DNA of 41,594 nucleotides from Acetobacterium fimetarium (GTDB taxonomy: Bacteria > Bacillota > Clostridia > Eubacteriales > Eubacteriaceae), in the NCBI RefSeq assembly GCF_014284475.1, contig NZ_WJBC01000024.1, positions 1-41,594 of the forward strand, written 5' to 3'. The position numbers and the translations under genes are program-made. Below are positions 1 through 8,230 of this stretch, in pieces. Under the pieces are notes generated by a model, which worked only from the letters and a program-made list of their open reading frames with translations, did not search any database and was not told where the DNA came from. The stretch's first letter is position 1. Every line of letters begins with the position of its first letter.

Positions 1-102
1 GAGCCGCTGCTTTGCTGCAAAAATCAAACTTCAGTCAAACATTACATTATTTTCTTCCGAATCATCACTGGGGTGGAAATAATTTGAGTCTGGCTATTTA
101 AA

Positions 103-847
103 ATGGGTGTTTTTGACACTCTAACCAATTATTATAAAAAACTGGATTTCGATGACAAGTGGATTGATATCGATGAATTGATTGGCAAAGCTATTTGCCC
201 GCGTGATTGATTTCAGAAGCAATTTTACAGCGGTCCACAGCGAAGGTGTGGCGGCTGTGGCCAGGCGGCTGGCGCAGCTTTCGAAATGCGATGAAATGAC
301 CTGCAAAAAAATTCTGGCAGCCGGTTATGTCCATGATATCGGGAAATTGATGGTGCCAGCGGAAATTCTCGAAAAACCGGGTAAATTGTCGGAAGAGGAG
401 TTTGCCGTTATCAAGGGGCATACCTACTATACCTATGTTTTGCTGGATCAGGTAAAGGGGCTGGAAGAAATCAATGCCTATGCTTCCATGCATCATGAAC
501 GGTTGGATGGAACAGGGTATCCCTTTAAATTAAAGGGTGAAGAGTTGTCACTGGGGTCGCGAATTATGGCAGTAGCCGATGTTTTTACAGCCTTAACGGA
601 AAACAGACCCTATCGCAAGGGAATGCAGAAGGATGCAGTAATCGAAATTCTCAGAAATATGGCTGATGACAATAAGATCGATAAAGAAATAGTGGAAACG
701 CTGATCACCCACTATCAGGAAGTGACCAGAACCCGGATAAAAAAACAAACCAAAGCGAGAAAACGCTATAAAGACTTTAAACTGGCGTTGGAAGAGGAAG
801 ATCGGATGGAAATACAGAGAGGCAGAACTCATGAAATTAACGAATAA
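103..847 (+). pseudogene. HD-GYP domain protein, likely c-di-GMP phosphodiesterase, frameshifted near its N-terminus
   Basis: The long frame (from TTG at 182) encodes an HD-GYP domain: HDIGKL around residue 51 and HHERLDGTGYP around residue 104. These are the metal-binding and GYP signatures of cyclic-di-GMP phosphodiesterases. TTG 182 directly follows an in-frame stop and has no ribosome binding site. A different frame starting at ATG 103 reads MGVFDTL... to DIDELIGK, then ends at a stop just after position 210. Joining the two frames near 186-192 gives DELIGK-LFARVIDFRSNFT, which resembles the usual approach to this domain (IDFRS.FTA.HS.GVA). I therefore read this as one gene broken by a 1-base shift, or as a sequencing error. 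ATG 103 also lacks a ribosome binding site, so the natural start may lie before the window or be lost. No coding feature can be supported for bases 1-102. Confidence 0.72.
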
Positions 848-1718
848 TATCAAAGATACTGCACTGATTTTTGAAGGCGGCGGAATGCGGGCCAGTTACA
901 GTGCCGGTTTTTTGAATAACCTGCTGGAGAATGAAATTTATTTTGATTATGTTGCCGGGATATCCGCAGGCTCCAGCCACAGCATCAATTATTTATCCCG
1001 GGACAGAAGTCGTGCCAAACGCTCTTTTGTGGATCTGGTTTTAGATCCCGAATTTGGTGGCTGGAAATCCTTTTTCAAAGGGGAAGGCTTTTTTAAATCT
1101 GATTATATTTATGAAAAGACATCCGAACCAGGCGCTTCGCTGCCTTTTAATTTTGATAAATTCATGGCTAATCCGGCCCAGCTACGCATCGGTGTTTTTG
1201 AGCGGGACAGGGGCGAAGTGGTTTATTATACCAAGGACGATATCCAGTCATTGGAGGATTTGGTGAAAATTGTTCGTTCGTCATCTTCCATGCCGATTTT
1301 CATGCCGCCAACTTATTATAAGGAGCATTATTATGTTGATGGCGGCCTGGGCGGAGGGATTGCCCTGGACATTGCCAAAAAGGATGGATTTGAGAAATTC
1401 TTTGTTGTGCTCACCCGTGAAAAAGGCTACCGAAAAAGTCCGATGAAATTGAAAAGAACGATAAAAACCTATTACCGCAGACATCCCAAAGTGGCAAAAG
1501 CGATGCTGAACCGTCATATCATCTACAATCAGACGCTGGATGAACTTGAAGCGCTGGAACGGGAAGGAAAAGCCTTCCTTGTTTACCCGGAAACCATGCC
1601 GGTATCCAATCGGGAGATCAATTTTGATAAGTTGTCAAGAAGTTATCGGCTGGGATACGCCCAGGGCAAGCGGGATTTGCCCCAATGGAAAGAATTTCTG
1701 GGAATGGATCAAGTCTGA
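831..1718 (+). CDS. Patatin-like phospholipase family protein
   Basis: This 295-residue protein has the patatin signature in order. The oxyanion loop is EGGGMR (residues 15-20), the nucleophile elbow is G-I-S-A-G with Ser45, and the catalytic Asp is in VDGG (Asp170). These residues form the Ser-Asp dyad of patatin-type lipid acyl hydrolases. There is no signal peptide, so it probably acts in the cytosol or at the inner face of the membrane. The length and the C-terminal region (DELEALEREGKAFLVYPE) fit the small YjjU-like bacterial subfamily. The ATG at 831 overlaps the end of the HD-GYP frame by 17 bases, which suggests translational coupling. The upstream Shine-Dalgarno is weak (GAGAGG). Substrate is unknown. 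Confidence 0.88.
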   Translation: MKLTNNIKDTALIFEGGGMRASYSAGFLNNLLENEIYFDYVAGISAGSSHSINYLSRDRSRAKRSFVDLVLDPEFGGWKSFFKGEGFFKSDYIYEKTSEPGASLPFNFDKFMANPAQLRIGVFERDRGEVVYYTKDDIQSLEDLVKIVRSSSSMPIFMPPTYYKEHYYVDGGLGGGIALDIAKKDGFEKFFVVLTREKGYRKSPMKLKRTIKTYYRRHPKVAKAMLNRHIIYNQTLDELEALEREGKAFLVYPETMPVSNREINFDKLSRSYRLGYAQGKRDLPQWKEFLGMDQV

Positions 1719-1743
1719 TTTCAGTATGTCCACAAAATGGTAA

Positions 1744-1794
1744 AAAACAGTGCCGCAAAACAGCAAAGAGCTGGATTGCGGCACTGCATTTTTT
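1744..1794. terminator. Bidirectional terminator between convergent genes
   Basis: An 11-bp perfect stem (CAGTGCCGCAA at 1748-1758 with TTGCGGCACTG at 1776-1786) is flanked by an A-run on the left and a T-run on the right. It lies between the convergent patatin and lipoprotein genes and can serve both. Confidence 0.85.
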
Positions 1795-1796
1795 AA

Positions 1797-3203
1797 TCAG
1801 ACCACTTTTTTAATGACAGGGGCAGACCACTGGTTGTTGAGAACTGAATTTTGCGGCAGATAGATCCGCAGAAAGAGATGAAAATCATCATTTGAAACCG
1901 GAAGCCAGTTACTCAGCTTTGATGCATCAGGGGCAGTGGACTGAACAAAAATATCCAGTGATCCGTCTTCATTCAAGGTGAATCCGCTCCGGTCGTTGAT
2001 GCAATAACGGTTCAATTCATTATTGATGAGAAAATTATCGCTATTATAGGCAGTGATGGACCAGAAGCCATTTTCCTGGGTGGGTGGCAGGGCGTCTTTA
2101 TCAAAGTGAATGGTGTAGGCGTTGCTGCCATTTAGCGTTTCACCATTGCTGTCTTGATAAGCTTTCGGGTAAACGGCAACAGAGGCGGGATTTACGGCAA
2201 TGCCATTGATGGCAATCAAGGCCCGGAATTCGTATTCCGTCCCGAATTGGGCAATTGGTTCGCCGAAATAACTCCAGCTGCCAAGAGCTACAGAAAACTC
2301 AGCACAGTCCGATGCTAAAACGCCGGTGAGATTGGTCACCATGGTTTTCCATTTCTCAGAAGCATTGTCCCCGAGCACAGCGGAATCAAAAGTGCATCCC
2401 GGACCGACATTGATGCTGTTTAAAGCTTTCATTAAAGGCGCATCCGCAGCCGTCGGAGGATTATCGACCATCAGCTGGTTGGCTGTGTCAAAGAATTCTT
2501 GCGGCGTCATCGCATTGACATAAGTGATCGGGACAAAATCGTTTTCCGGATCATCGATGCCGGTTGGCGGGGTATAGGGCGCGCCGGAGAGGTAGGCATC
2601 CAGCGGAAGCAGCTGCATCTGATTCTGGATAGCATAGACATTGTCCAGATCAGCGTCGCCGTTGCAAACAACACGGATCAGAACCCAGCTAAGATTGGTG
2701 GGCAGGGAAACCTGTTTCATATTGTCAGGGACGGTACCTTTGTAATTGGGGCCGGTAATCAGATAGGTCTGTTGCTCCTGAGTATCGCCACCAGAGCCGA
2801 GAATGGATACCGCGTTGGTGTATGCATCCATGACTTCAACCGAACAGAAGCGGTCTGTTTGGGGTTTGACGTAGACCATGGCCGTTTCAGAAAGATCCAG
2901 AAAAGCCTGGGAATAGATGGTGTCGACATTGGGGGTCACGATATCTTTTGATGCAGCTGTCGCAAGGCCTTTGGCGTGAATCAGCTGATTGATGGGAGCC
3001 CTGGTATTACTGGGCGCGACGGTATTTGTCATCGCTTCCATCGTTGCATTCACCAGAACAAGGGGCAGACAGTAAACGTAAGCATCCGATACCGTCTGCC
3101 ATATATCGGTTTCCGCTGTCTTAGAAGCAGGTTTCTCGGTACAGCCTGAAAGCGTTGTTGACAGCAAGCATAAGGCGATAATCAGGGCTAAAGTTTTTTT
3201 CAT
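1797..3203 (-). CDS. DUF1254/DUF1214-type lipoprotein
   Basis: From ATG 3203 the protein has a classical lipoprotein signal: a KK-start, a hydrophobic stretch, and a lipobox ending at Cys21 (TTLSGC). It should be anchored outside the cell membrane. The body resembles DUF1254 in the N-terminal half (IWQTVSDAYVYCLPLVLV, then VTPNVDTIYSQAFLDLS) and DUF1214 in the C-terminal half (QENGFWSITAYNSDNFLINNELNRY). These two domains usually occur together in secreted proteins of unknown function. ATG 3203 is chosen over an upstream TTG because GGAAAGGA sits 8 bases before it. It is monocistronic. The 235-bp region to the divergent regulator carries promoters for both sides. Function is not known. Confidence 0.85.
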   Translation of the reverse strand: MKKTLALIIALCLLSTTLSGCTEKPASKTAETDIWQTVSDAYVYCLPLVLVNATMEAMTNTVAPSNTRAPINQLIHAKGLATAASKDIVTPNVDTIYSQAFLDLSETAMVYVKPQTDRFCSVEVMDAYTNAVSILGSGGDTQEQQTYLITGPNYKGTVPDNMKQVSLPTNLSWVLIRVVCNGDADLDNVYAIQNQMQLLPLDAYLSGAPYTPPTGIDDPENDFVPITYVNAMTPQEFFDTANQLMVDNPPTAADAPLMKALNSINVGPGCTFDSAVLGDNASEKWKTMVTNLTGVLASDCAEFSVALGSWSYFGEPIAQFGTEYEFRALIAINGIAVNPASVAVYPKAYQDSNGETLNGSNAYTIHFDKDALPPTQENGFWSITAYNSDNFLINNELNRYCINDRSGFTLNEDGSLDIFVQSTAPDASKLSNWLPVSNDDFHLFLRIYLPQNSVLNNQWSAPVIKKVV

Positions 3204-3360
3204 TAGATCATTCCTTTCCAACCATAATTAATAAAAAAATTATATCACATTCAAGGGTGCATTGGAGTAAAGAAAGTTAGAATTTGAGAAATAATTTAAA
3301 TAAAATTCGCCGGCACAATCAATGACTGGTTGATCAATGAAAGGTTCTTAAGAATTCTAT

Positions 3361-3404
3361 TTGACAAGATCCTTTAAAATGGATAAAGTATTTCTGATAA
3401 ATAC
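3361..3404 (+). promoter_or_regulatory. Sigma-A-type promoter with a small palindrome at the start site (TrmB-type gene)
   Basis: TTGACA (3361-3366), a 17-base spacer and TAAAGT (3384-3389) make a good promoter about 75 bases before the regulator start. GTATTT-N5-AAATAC (3388-3404) lies at the expected transcription start and is a candidate operator, possibly for autoregulation. Confidence 0.6.
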
Positions 3405-3438
3405 TACTAAATGATGACAAACAGAAAGGGGAGTGCAG

Positions 3439-4131
3439 ATGATTGAAAAATTGACTTTGTTTGGTTTAACCAGGCAGGAAGCGACCATTTACATCAATCT
3501 TTTTCAAAATGGAGCGTCCAATGGATATGAAGTGGCCAAGGCGACTGGTATTTCACGATCAAATGTATACAATGCGCTTGCCGGCCTGGTAGAAAAGGGG
3601 GCAGCCTACTTGATGGAAGGGGCTTCCAGCAAATATATCGCCGTGCCGATTGAAGAATTTTATCATAATAAACTGCGGGCAATGTCAGAGGCAAAAGAAT
3701 TTTTGCAAAAAAACTTAATTGCGGCTGAAGATGCAACAGATGGTTATATTACGATTGACGGCTGTGTGCACATAAAAGATAAGATGTTCAATATGCTTGA
3801 TCAGGCAGAAAAAAGGATATACATTTCTTTACCGTTTCAATATTTGGAAGAAATCAGAGATAAATTAGAAAAACTGATTAAAAACAGGATCAAGGTCGTT
3901 GTGATAACAAACGAAGGTTTTTATTTGCCGGGTGCGGAAGTTTATCTGGCAGAAAAAAGAGATAAACAAATACGGCTGATTGTGGATTCAACCTACGTTT
4001 TAACAGGTGAATTCTCCGGAAGTGACGACGATACCTGCCTGTATTCCGGGCAAAAGAATTTTGTCAATGTTTTTAAGGAAGCGCTTAGAAATGAAATTAA
4101 GTTAATTGAATTGGGAAAAATCAATGAATGA
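3439..4131 (+). CDS. TrmB-family transcriptional regulator
   Basis: The first 70 residues form a winged helix typical of TrmB regulators (FGLTRQEATIYINLFQNG, then ATGISRSNVYNALAGLVEKGAAY). The rest resembles the TrmB sensor half, with a PLD-like fold around residues 110-230. Family members sense sugars or other small molecules and control nearby transport or metabolic genes. ATG 3439 is preferred over GTG 3433 because AAAGGGG lies only just before 3433. The gene is isolated: the divergent lipoprotein upstream is its only obvious candidate target besides itself. The ligand cannot be inferred. Confidence 0.85.
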   Translation: MIEKLTLFGLTRQEATIYINLFQNGASNGYEVAKATGISRSNVYNALAGLVEKGAAYLMEGASSKYIAVPIEEFYHNKLRAMSEAKEFLQKNLIAAEDATDGYITIDGCVHIKDKMFNMLDQAEKRIYISLPFQYLEEIRDKLEKLIKNRIKVVVITNEGFYLPGAEVYLAEKRDKQIRLIVDSTYVLTGEFSGSDDDTCLYSGQKNFVNVFKEALRNEIKLIELGKINE

Positions 4132-4255
4132 ATTGGTTTTGAGCCGATACTTCAGTTCAAGGGTTGGGTTAATTCTTAAATTATATTGTTTTCTGGCTAA
4201 ATTGCGTTTAATGAGTTATACTATACAGAGAAGTTATGCATCAGAATTCTAAGGT

Positions 4256-4350
4256 GCAGACAAAAGGACGTGCAGATTGACGCAGACAAGGGGACGTTTT
4301 TCGTTTGTCTTTTCTTCAAAGAAGACAACGACATGTCCCTTTGTCTGTGT
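4256..4350. repeat. REP/MITE-like nested hairpin with a direct repeat
   Basis: GCAGACAAAAGGACG (4256-4270) is repeated as GCAGACAAGGGGACG (4282-4296). The second copy pairs with ACATGTCCCTTTGTCTGTGT (4331-4350). Inside it a second hairpin pairs CGTTTGTCTT with AAGACAACG around 4302-4330. Nested palindromes with a GGGGACG / CGTTTGTCTT character resemble dispersed REP-type elements of Firmicutes. It lies just before the small-protein gene and may also be transcribed as part of its leader. No transposase is adjacent. Confidence 0.6.
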
Positions 4351-4382
4351 TTTTCTCTGTTTCCAGGAGGAGAATTTATTTT

Positions 4383-4535
4383 ATGAACAATATTGAAGGA
4401 ATGAAAAAGATAATTGCAGAGAAAAAGCAACAAAGTGCGCAACAGGGCGTAAAAGGTGAGAAACCAAATAAAAAAAAGATTAACAATCGAAAGGCAATTA
4501 AGTCGACAAAACGGGGCGGATTTTTTGATAAATAA
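4383..4535 (+). CDS. Small basic protein upstream of a DEAD-box helicase
   Basis: A 50-residue, very Lys-rich protein (about one quarter Lys/Arg) ending in KRGGFFDK. AGGAGG lies 12-13 bases before the ATG. It has no Cys, no membrane segment and no recognised domain. The composition suggests a disordered nucleic-acid or ribosome-associated protein, and its position before an RNA helicase fits that, but this is inference. The strong Shine-Dalgarno makes it likely to be translated. Confidence 0.65.
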   Translation: MNNIEGMKKIIAEKKQQSAQQGVKGEKPNKKKINNRKAIKSTKRGGFFDK

Positions 4536-4650
4536 TCCGGCATCGGTAGAGATTATCAATTGCATTTATTAATTGCATATATTATTGCATATCATCAAAG
4601 GGTTTATCATGCATAAGTTACTACCATAAAATCAAAAGGAGATATTATTA

Positions 4651-5949
4651 TTGTTATTTGAAAATTTAAATATTATTGAGCCAATTCAGAGGGCTTTAAA
4701 ATCTGAAGGATACACGGAAGCAACACCAATCCAGACAGAGGCTATTCCGCAACTGTTAGAGGGATCTGATTTGTTGGGCTGTGCTCAGACAGGCACGGGA
4801 AAGACAGCTGCTTTTGCGATACCCATTTTACAAGGCCTTTCATACGAACAGAGAAATCTAAAAGGAAACAGACCCATCAAGGCACTGGTGCTTGCACCGA
4901 CAAGAGAACTTGCGATTCAAATCGCAGACAGCTTTAAAGCCTACGGAAAGCATCTGGGATTAAGAACGCTGGCGATCTATGGTGGCGTATCCCAGCATCC
5001 CCAGACCAATGCGCTGGGTAAGGGAATTGATGTTCTGGTAGCTACCCCGGGGCGACTGCTTGACCTGATTAACCAAAAATACATCCGTCTGGATCAGATC
5101 AAGTATTTTGTACTGGACGAAGCAGATATGATGCTAGATATGGGAATGCTTCAGGATGTGAAAAAAATCCTCAAGTATGTTCCGGTGGTGCGACAAAATA
5201 TGCTCTTTTCAGCGACAATGCCGACGGAAATCGCTAAATTAGCCGGCAACATTTTAAAAAATCCGGTAAGAATAGCCATCACACCGGTGTCTTCAGCAGT
5301 TGAAGTCATCGAACAATCCGTTTATTTTGTGAATAAAAGCAATAAGACCAATCTGTTGATTCATCTGCTCAAAGACAAATCCATTTCTTCGGCACTGGTG
5401 TTTTCAAGAACAAAACATGGTGCCGATAAAATTGTGAAACTGCTGGTCAGAGCCGGATTTCAGGCTCAGGCGATTCATGGCGATAAATCCCAGAATGCCA
5501 GACAGATGGCGTTGAATAACTTCAAACAGGGAAAAACCAGAATACTGGTGGCAACAGATATTGCCGCCCGCGGTATCGACGTTGAAGAATTATCACATGT
5601 CTTTAATTACAATTTGCCCGAAGTTCCGGAAACTTACGTTCATCGAATCGGACGGACCGGACGAGCCGGCCTTGGCGGAATGGCCATTTCTTTCTGCGAT
5701 CAGGATGAAAAGCCGCTATTGGCAGATATACAAAAACTTATATCAAAAGCAATTCCTGCTGTTGAAGGCCATCCTTTCCCTCTGATAGAAATGCCATCAG
5801 AATTAAAAGTCGTGCCGTCGCGTCGGGGAGCAGGTCCAAAAACAGACTCATCAAGACACCGAAGAGGAACGGCAACCAGCTCTTCAAAGAATAAAACAAG
5901 AAAAAATAATGAACAACGTTTCTATTCTAAAAACAATAAAGCAAAATAA
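4651..5949 (+). CDS. DEAD-box ATP-dependent RNA helicase
   Basis: All core motifs are present in order: Q motif (TEATPIQTEAIP), Walker A (AQTGTGKT), PTRELA, TPGR, DEAD, SAT, then in the second RecA domain FSRTKH, ARGID and HRIGRTGRAG. It unwinds short RNA duplexes in the cytosol and usually supports ribosome assembly, mRNA decay or cold adaptation. The last 50 or so residues are a basic, Ser/Arg/Lys-rich tail as in RhlE/CshA-type proteins, likely for RNA binding. The start is TTG 4651, with AAAAGGAG about 10 bases before it; no better ATG exists at this end. A terminator follows at once. Confidence 0.95.
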   Translation: MLFENLNIIEPIQRALKSEGYTEATPIQTEAIPQLLEGSDLLGCAQTGTGKTAAFAIPILQGLSYEQRNLKGNRPIKALVLAPTRELAIQIADSFKAYGKHLGLRTLAIYGGVSQHPQTNALGKGIDVLVATPGRLLDLINQKYIRLDQIKYFVLDEADMMLDMGMLQDVKKILKYVPVVRQNMLFSATMPTEIAKLAGNILKNPVRIAITPVSSAVEVIEQSVYFVNKSNKTNLLIHLLKDKSISSALVFSRTKHGADKIVKLLVRAGFQAQAIHGDKSQNARQMALNNFKQGKTRILVATDIAARGIDVEELSHVFNYNLPEVPETYVHRIGRTGRAGLGGMAISFCDQDEKPLLADIQKLISKAIPAVEGHPFPLIEMPSELKVVPSRRGAGPKTDSSRHRRGTATSSSKNKTRKNNEQRFYSKNNKAK

Positions 5950-5968
5950 TCGTGATCCTGATTTAATT

Positions 5969-5998
5969 GGCGCCCTTTATAAGGGGCGTCTTTTTTTT
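5969..5998 (+). terminator. Rho-independent terminator after the helicase
   Basis: GCGCCCTT pairs with AAGGGGCGT (one bulge), followed by eight T. Confidence 0.8.
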
Positions 5999-6110
5999 AT
6001 GAAAAGAAGTGAAAATTCATCAAAAACAAACTCACAGCAATGATGCCTTTTCTCAAATCGGGGTATGAAGAAAATATAATCTCTGAATAATGGGAAAGGA
6101 AGTGCTTTTT

Positions 6111-7913
6111 GTGAAATTCTTAGAAAGGCTCCGGGAAAAACTCAGCGGGTTCTATAATGCCATATCCCGCTATCCGGCCACTGTTTTTTTTCTGGTGGCA
6201 GCCGCGGTTGTTAATGCCGTCGCGATTAATCAGAATGTTGACTATTACAAGTTTCTTCTGACTTTTGCAGTAGGTGCCTGTCTTGGATTTACATGCCAGG
6301 CGGTTTGGGAACGATTCTTTGAAAAAAACTCATATCGGATTATTTTGATGAGTGTTGGTCTGCTTTTGACGATTGGCTATTACCTTATTGTTAATCATTA
6401 CACCAGCACTGGCTGGGAAACAGCAATCAGGACATCGGTGGCTATTTTTGCTCTTGCCATCGCTTTTATCTGGGTACCGGTGATTAAAAGCACCGTGAGT
6501 TTTAATGAAAGCTTCATGGCGGCATTTAAGGCATTCTTTAATTCGCTGCTTTTTTCCGGTGTGCTTGTAGCGGGAATAATCCTGATTCTGACAGCGATTG
6601 ATCTGCTTCTTTTCAGGGTTCCTGAAAAGTCATACATCCACACCTTAAGTGCTATTTCGATTCTCTTCGCACCAATCTATTTTTTATCGCTTATTCCGGT
6701 TTACCCGGGGGAGTCTGATAAAACCAGAGCGCCAGAGGAAATAGAGCGACAACAGGAAAAAATCAGAAGAGCGTGTGCCTGCCCGAAATTCGTCGAGGTT
6801 CTGATCTCTTACATCATCATTCCGCTACTGGCAATCTACACGGTCATTCTTGTGATTTACATTGCTACCAACATCACCGGAGAATTCTGGACCGATAATC
6901 GACTTGAACCGATGCTTGTCGGATTTGCCATTGCCACCATCCTTGTCTATATTCTTGCCAGCAGACTGGAAAATAAATTTGCCGGGTTTTTTAGGAAGAT
7001 TTTCCCCAAGGTACTTGTTCCCATTGTGCTGTTTCAAATTGTGTCTTCGGTCCTGAGAGCCATGGATACCGGAATGACCTGTGGACGTTACTATGTCATT
7101 CTATTTGGTATCTTTGCAGTCGTTTCGGGGATTCTTATGAGCTTTTTGCCGGTGCAAAAAAATGGTATTATTGCAGCATTGCTGATTGGCTTTTCGGTCA
7201 TCTCCATCATTCCGCCGGTGGATGCCTTCACCGGAAGCCGGATCAATCAGGAGGAAAGACTCAGAAATGTATTGACTCAAAACAATATGCTTCAGGGCGA
7301 TCAGATTACACCCAATGCTGCTCTCGCAGAAGAAGATAAACAGGTTATTTCCAGTACCATGAATTATCTCATCATGATGGAATATACAAAAGACATTGCA
7401 TATCTGGGAGAAGGTTTTGATCCCGATAAAGATTTCTATGATACTTTCGGTTTTTACCGTTATGAAGAAAGCCTGTATGGGCAATCGTCAGTTTATCTGT
7501 TTCTTGATCAGCAGTCACCGATCAACGTTGAGGATTATGATGTCTTTGTTGTCGTGAACTTTTATTACCAGGAAGATAATCCAGCGCCAGAAGTCTGCAG
7601 TTTTGAAAAAGCCGAAAAAACCTATACGCTGTCAAAAAGCGCAACGCCGGAACCGGGGATGCTCCGGTTGACCGATAAAGAGGGACAGGAACTCATCAGC
7701 ATTAATATGCAGGATGTTTTCGATCATTTTGATACCTCAGCCAGTGGCAATTACCAGATCAATAAAGAAGCCATATCGGCGGAAAAGGCGACAGTCACTC
7801 AGGAAAATGACAGAGTCAAGATCTCGCTTGTGGCGGTAAACCTGAACATAGATAAATCCAACACCAGCCAGCTTTACAGTGGCGACTTTTATACTCTGAT
7901 TAAAATCAAATAA
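6111..7913 (+). CDS. DUF4153 multi-pass membrane protein
   Basis: The N-terminal two thirds consist of about ten hydrophobic segments, beginning YPATVFFLVAAAVVNAVAI and including FKAFFNSLLFSGVLVAGIILI and ISYIIIPLLAIYTVILVIYI. This pattern is typical of DUF4153 proteins. The last 200 or so residues are soluble, probably extracellular, and mixed in character. Function is unknown for the family. I prefer GTG 6111 because GGAAAGGAAG precedes it; ATG 6090 in the same frame has no ribosome binding site but would add seven residues. The gene stands alone, with terminators on both sides. Confidence 0.85.
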   Translation: MKFLERLREKLSGFYNAISRYPATVFFLVAAAVVNAVAINQNVDYYKFLLTFAVGACLGFTCQAVWERFFEKNSYRIILMSVGLLLTIGYYLIVNHYTSTGWETAIRTSVAIFALAIAFIWVPVIKSTVSFNESFMAAFKAFFNSLLFSGVLVAGIILILTAIDLLLFRVPEKSYIHTLSAISILFAPIYFLSLIPVYPGESDKTRAPEEIERQQEKIRRACACPKFVEVLISYIIIPLLAIYTVILVIYIATNITGEFWTDNRLEPMLVGFAIATILVYILASRLENKFAGFFRKIFPKVLVPIVLFQIVSSVLRAMDTGMTCGRYYVILFGIFAVVSGILMSFLPVQKNGIIAALLIGFSVISIIPPVDAFTGSRINQEERLRNVLTQNNMLQGDQITPNAALAEEDKQVISSTMNYLIMMEYTKDIAYLGEGFDPDKDFYDTFGFYRYEESLYGQSSVYLFLDQQSPINVEDYDVFVVVNFYYQEDNPAPEVCSFEKAEKTYTLSKSATPEPGMLRLTDKEGQELISINMQDVFDHFDTSASGNYQINKEAISAEKATVTQENDRVKISLVAVNLNIDKSNTSQLYSGDFYTLIKIK

Positions 7914-7939
7914 AATAAAGAGTTGTCGTGCAGATGAAC

Positions 7940-7981
7940 AAAAAAGTGCCAGGGATTGATGAAATCCGCAGGCACTTTTTT
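7940..7981 (+). terminator. Rho-independent terminator after the DUF4153 gene
   Basis: AAAAAAGTGCC (7940-7950) pairs with GGCACTTTTTT (7971-7981), with a smaller inner pairing GGAT/ATCC. It separates the DUF4153 gene from the methyltransferase operon. Confidence 0.82.
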
Positions 7982-8151
7982 GTGTTGCGAAAGCAAATAA
8001 AATAAGCTGCTGCAATGATTAGAAAAAGGCCGTTTAATATCAAAATATGTATTAAACGTATTCAATATAGATAAACTAAGGCATTAGTTACAGCATAAGC
8101 ATACTAGATTCGTAATAAACAAACAAAATATTAAATGCGTGTAAAAAAGTA

Positions 8152-8206
8152 TTGACGTTCCTTTGCAATAATGCTATACTGAACGCATATTAAATATACG
8201 CGTATA
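8152..8206 (+). promoter_or_regulatory. Promoter and candidate operator of the methyltransferase operon
   Basis: TTGACG (8152-8157), a 17-base spacer and TATACT (8175-8180) make a near-consensus sigma-A promoter. A perfect 12-bp palindrome TATACGCGTATA (8195-8206) lies about 8-20 bases past the expected start, a good place for a repressor. ATATTAAAT occurs at 8128 and again at 8187, and a related TATTAAACG at 8050, flanking the promoter. The protein that binds is not visible: no regulator gene is adjacent. Confidence 0.7.
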
Positions 8207-8230
8207 GTTGCAAACCCAAGGAGGCAAGAA

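Noticed and set aside
1-102. Tail of an upstream gene in one of three frames
   Set aside because: All three frames stop between 80 and 101 and none shows a recognisable motif, so none can be chosen.
8041-8230. Cobalamin riboswitch before the corrinoid methyltransferase operon
   Set aside because: The 190 bases lack the B12-box and the expected multi-helix layout; the leader after the promoter is only about 45 bases.
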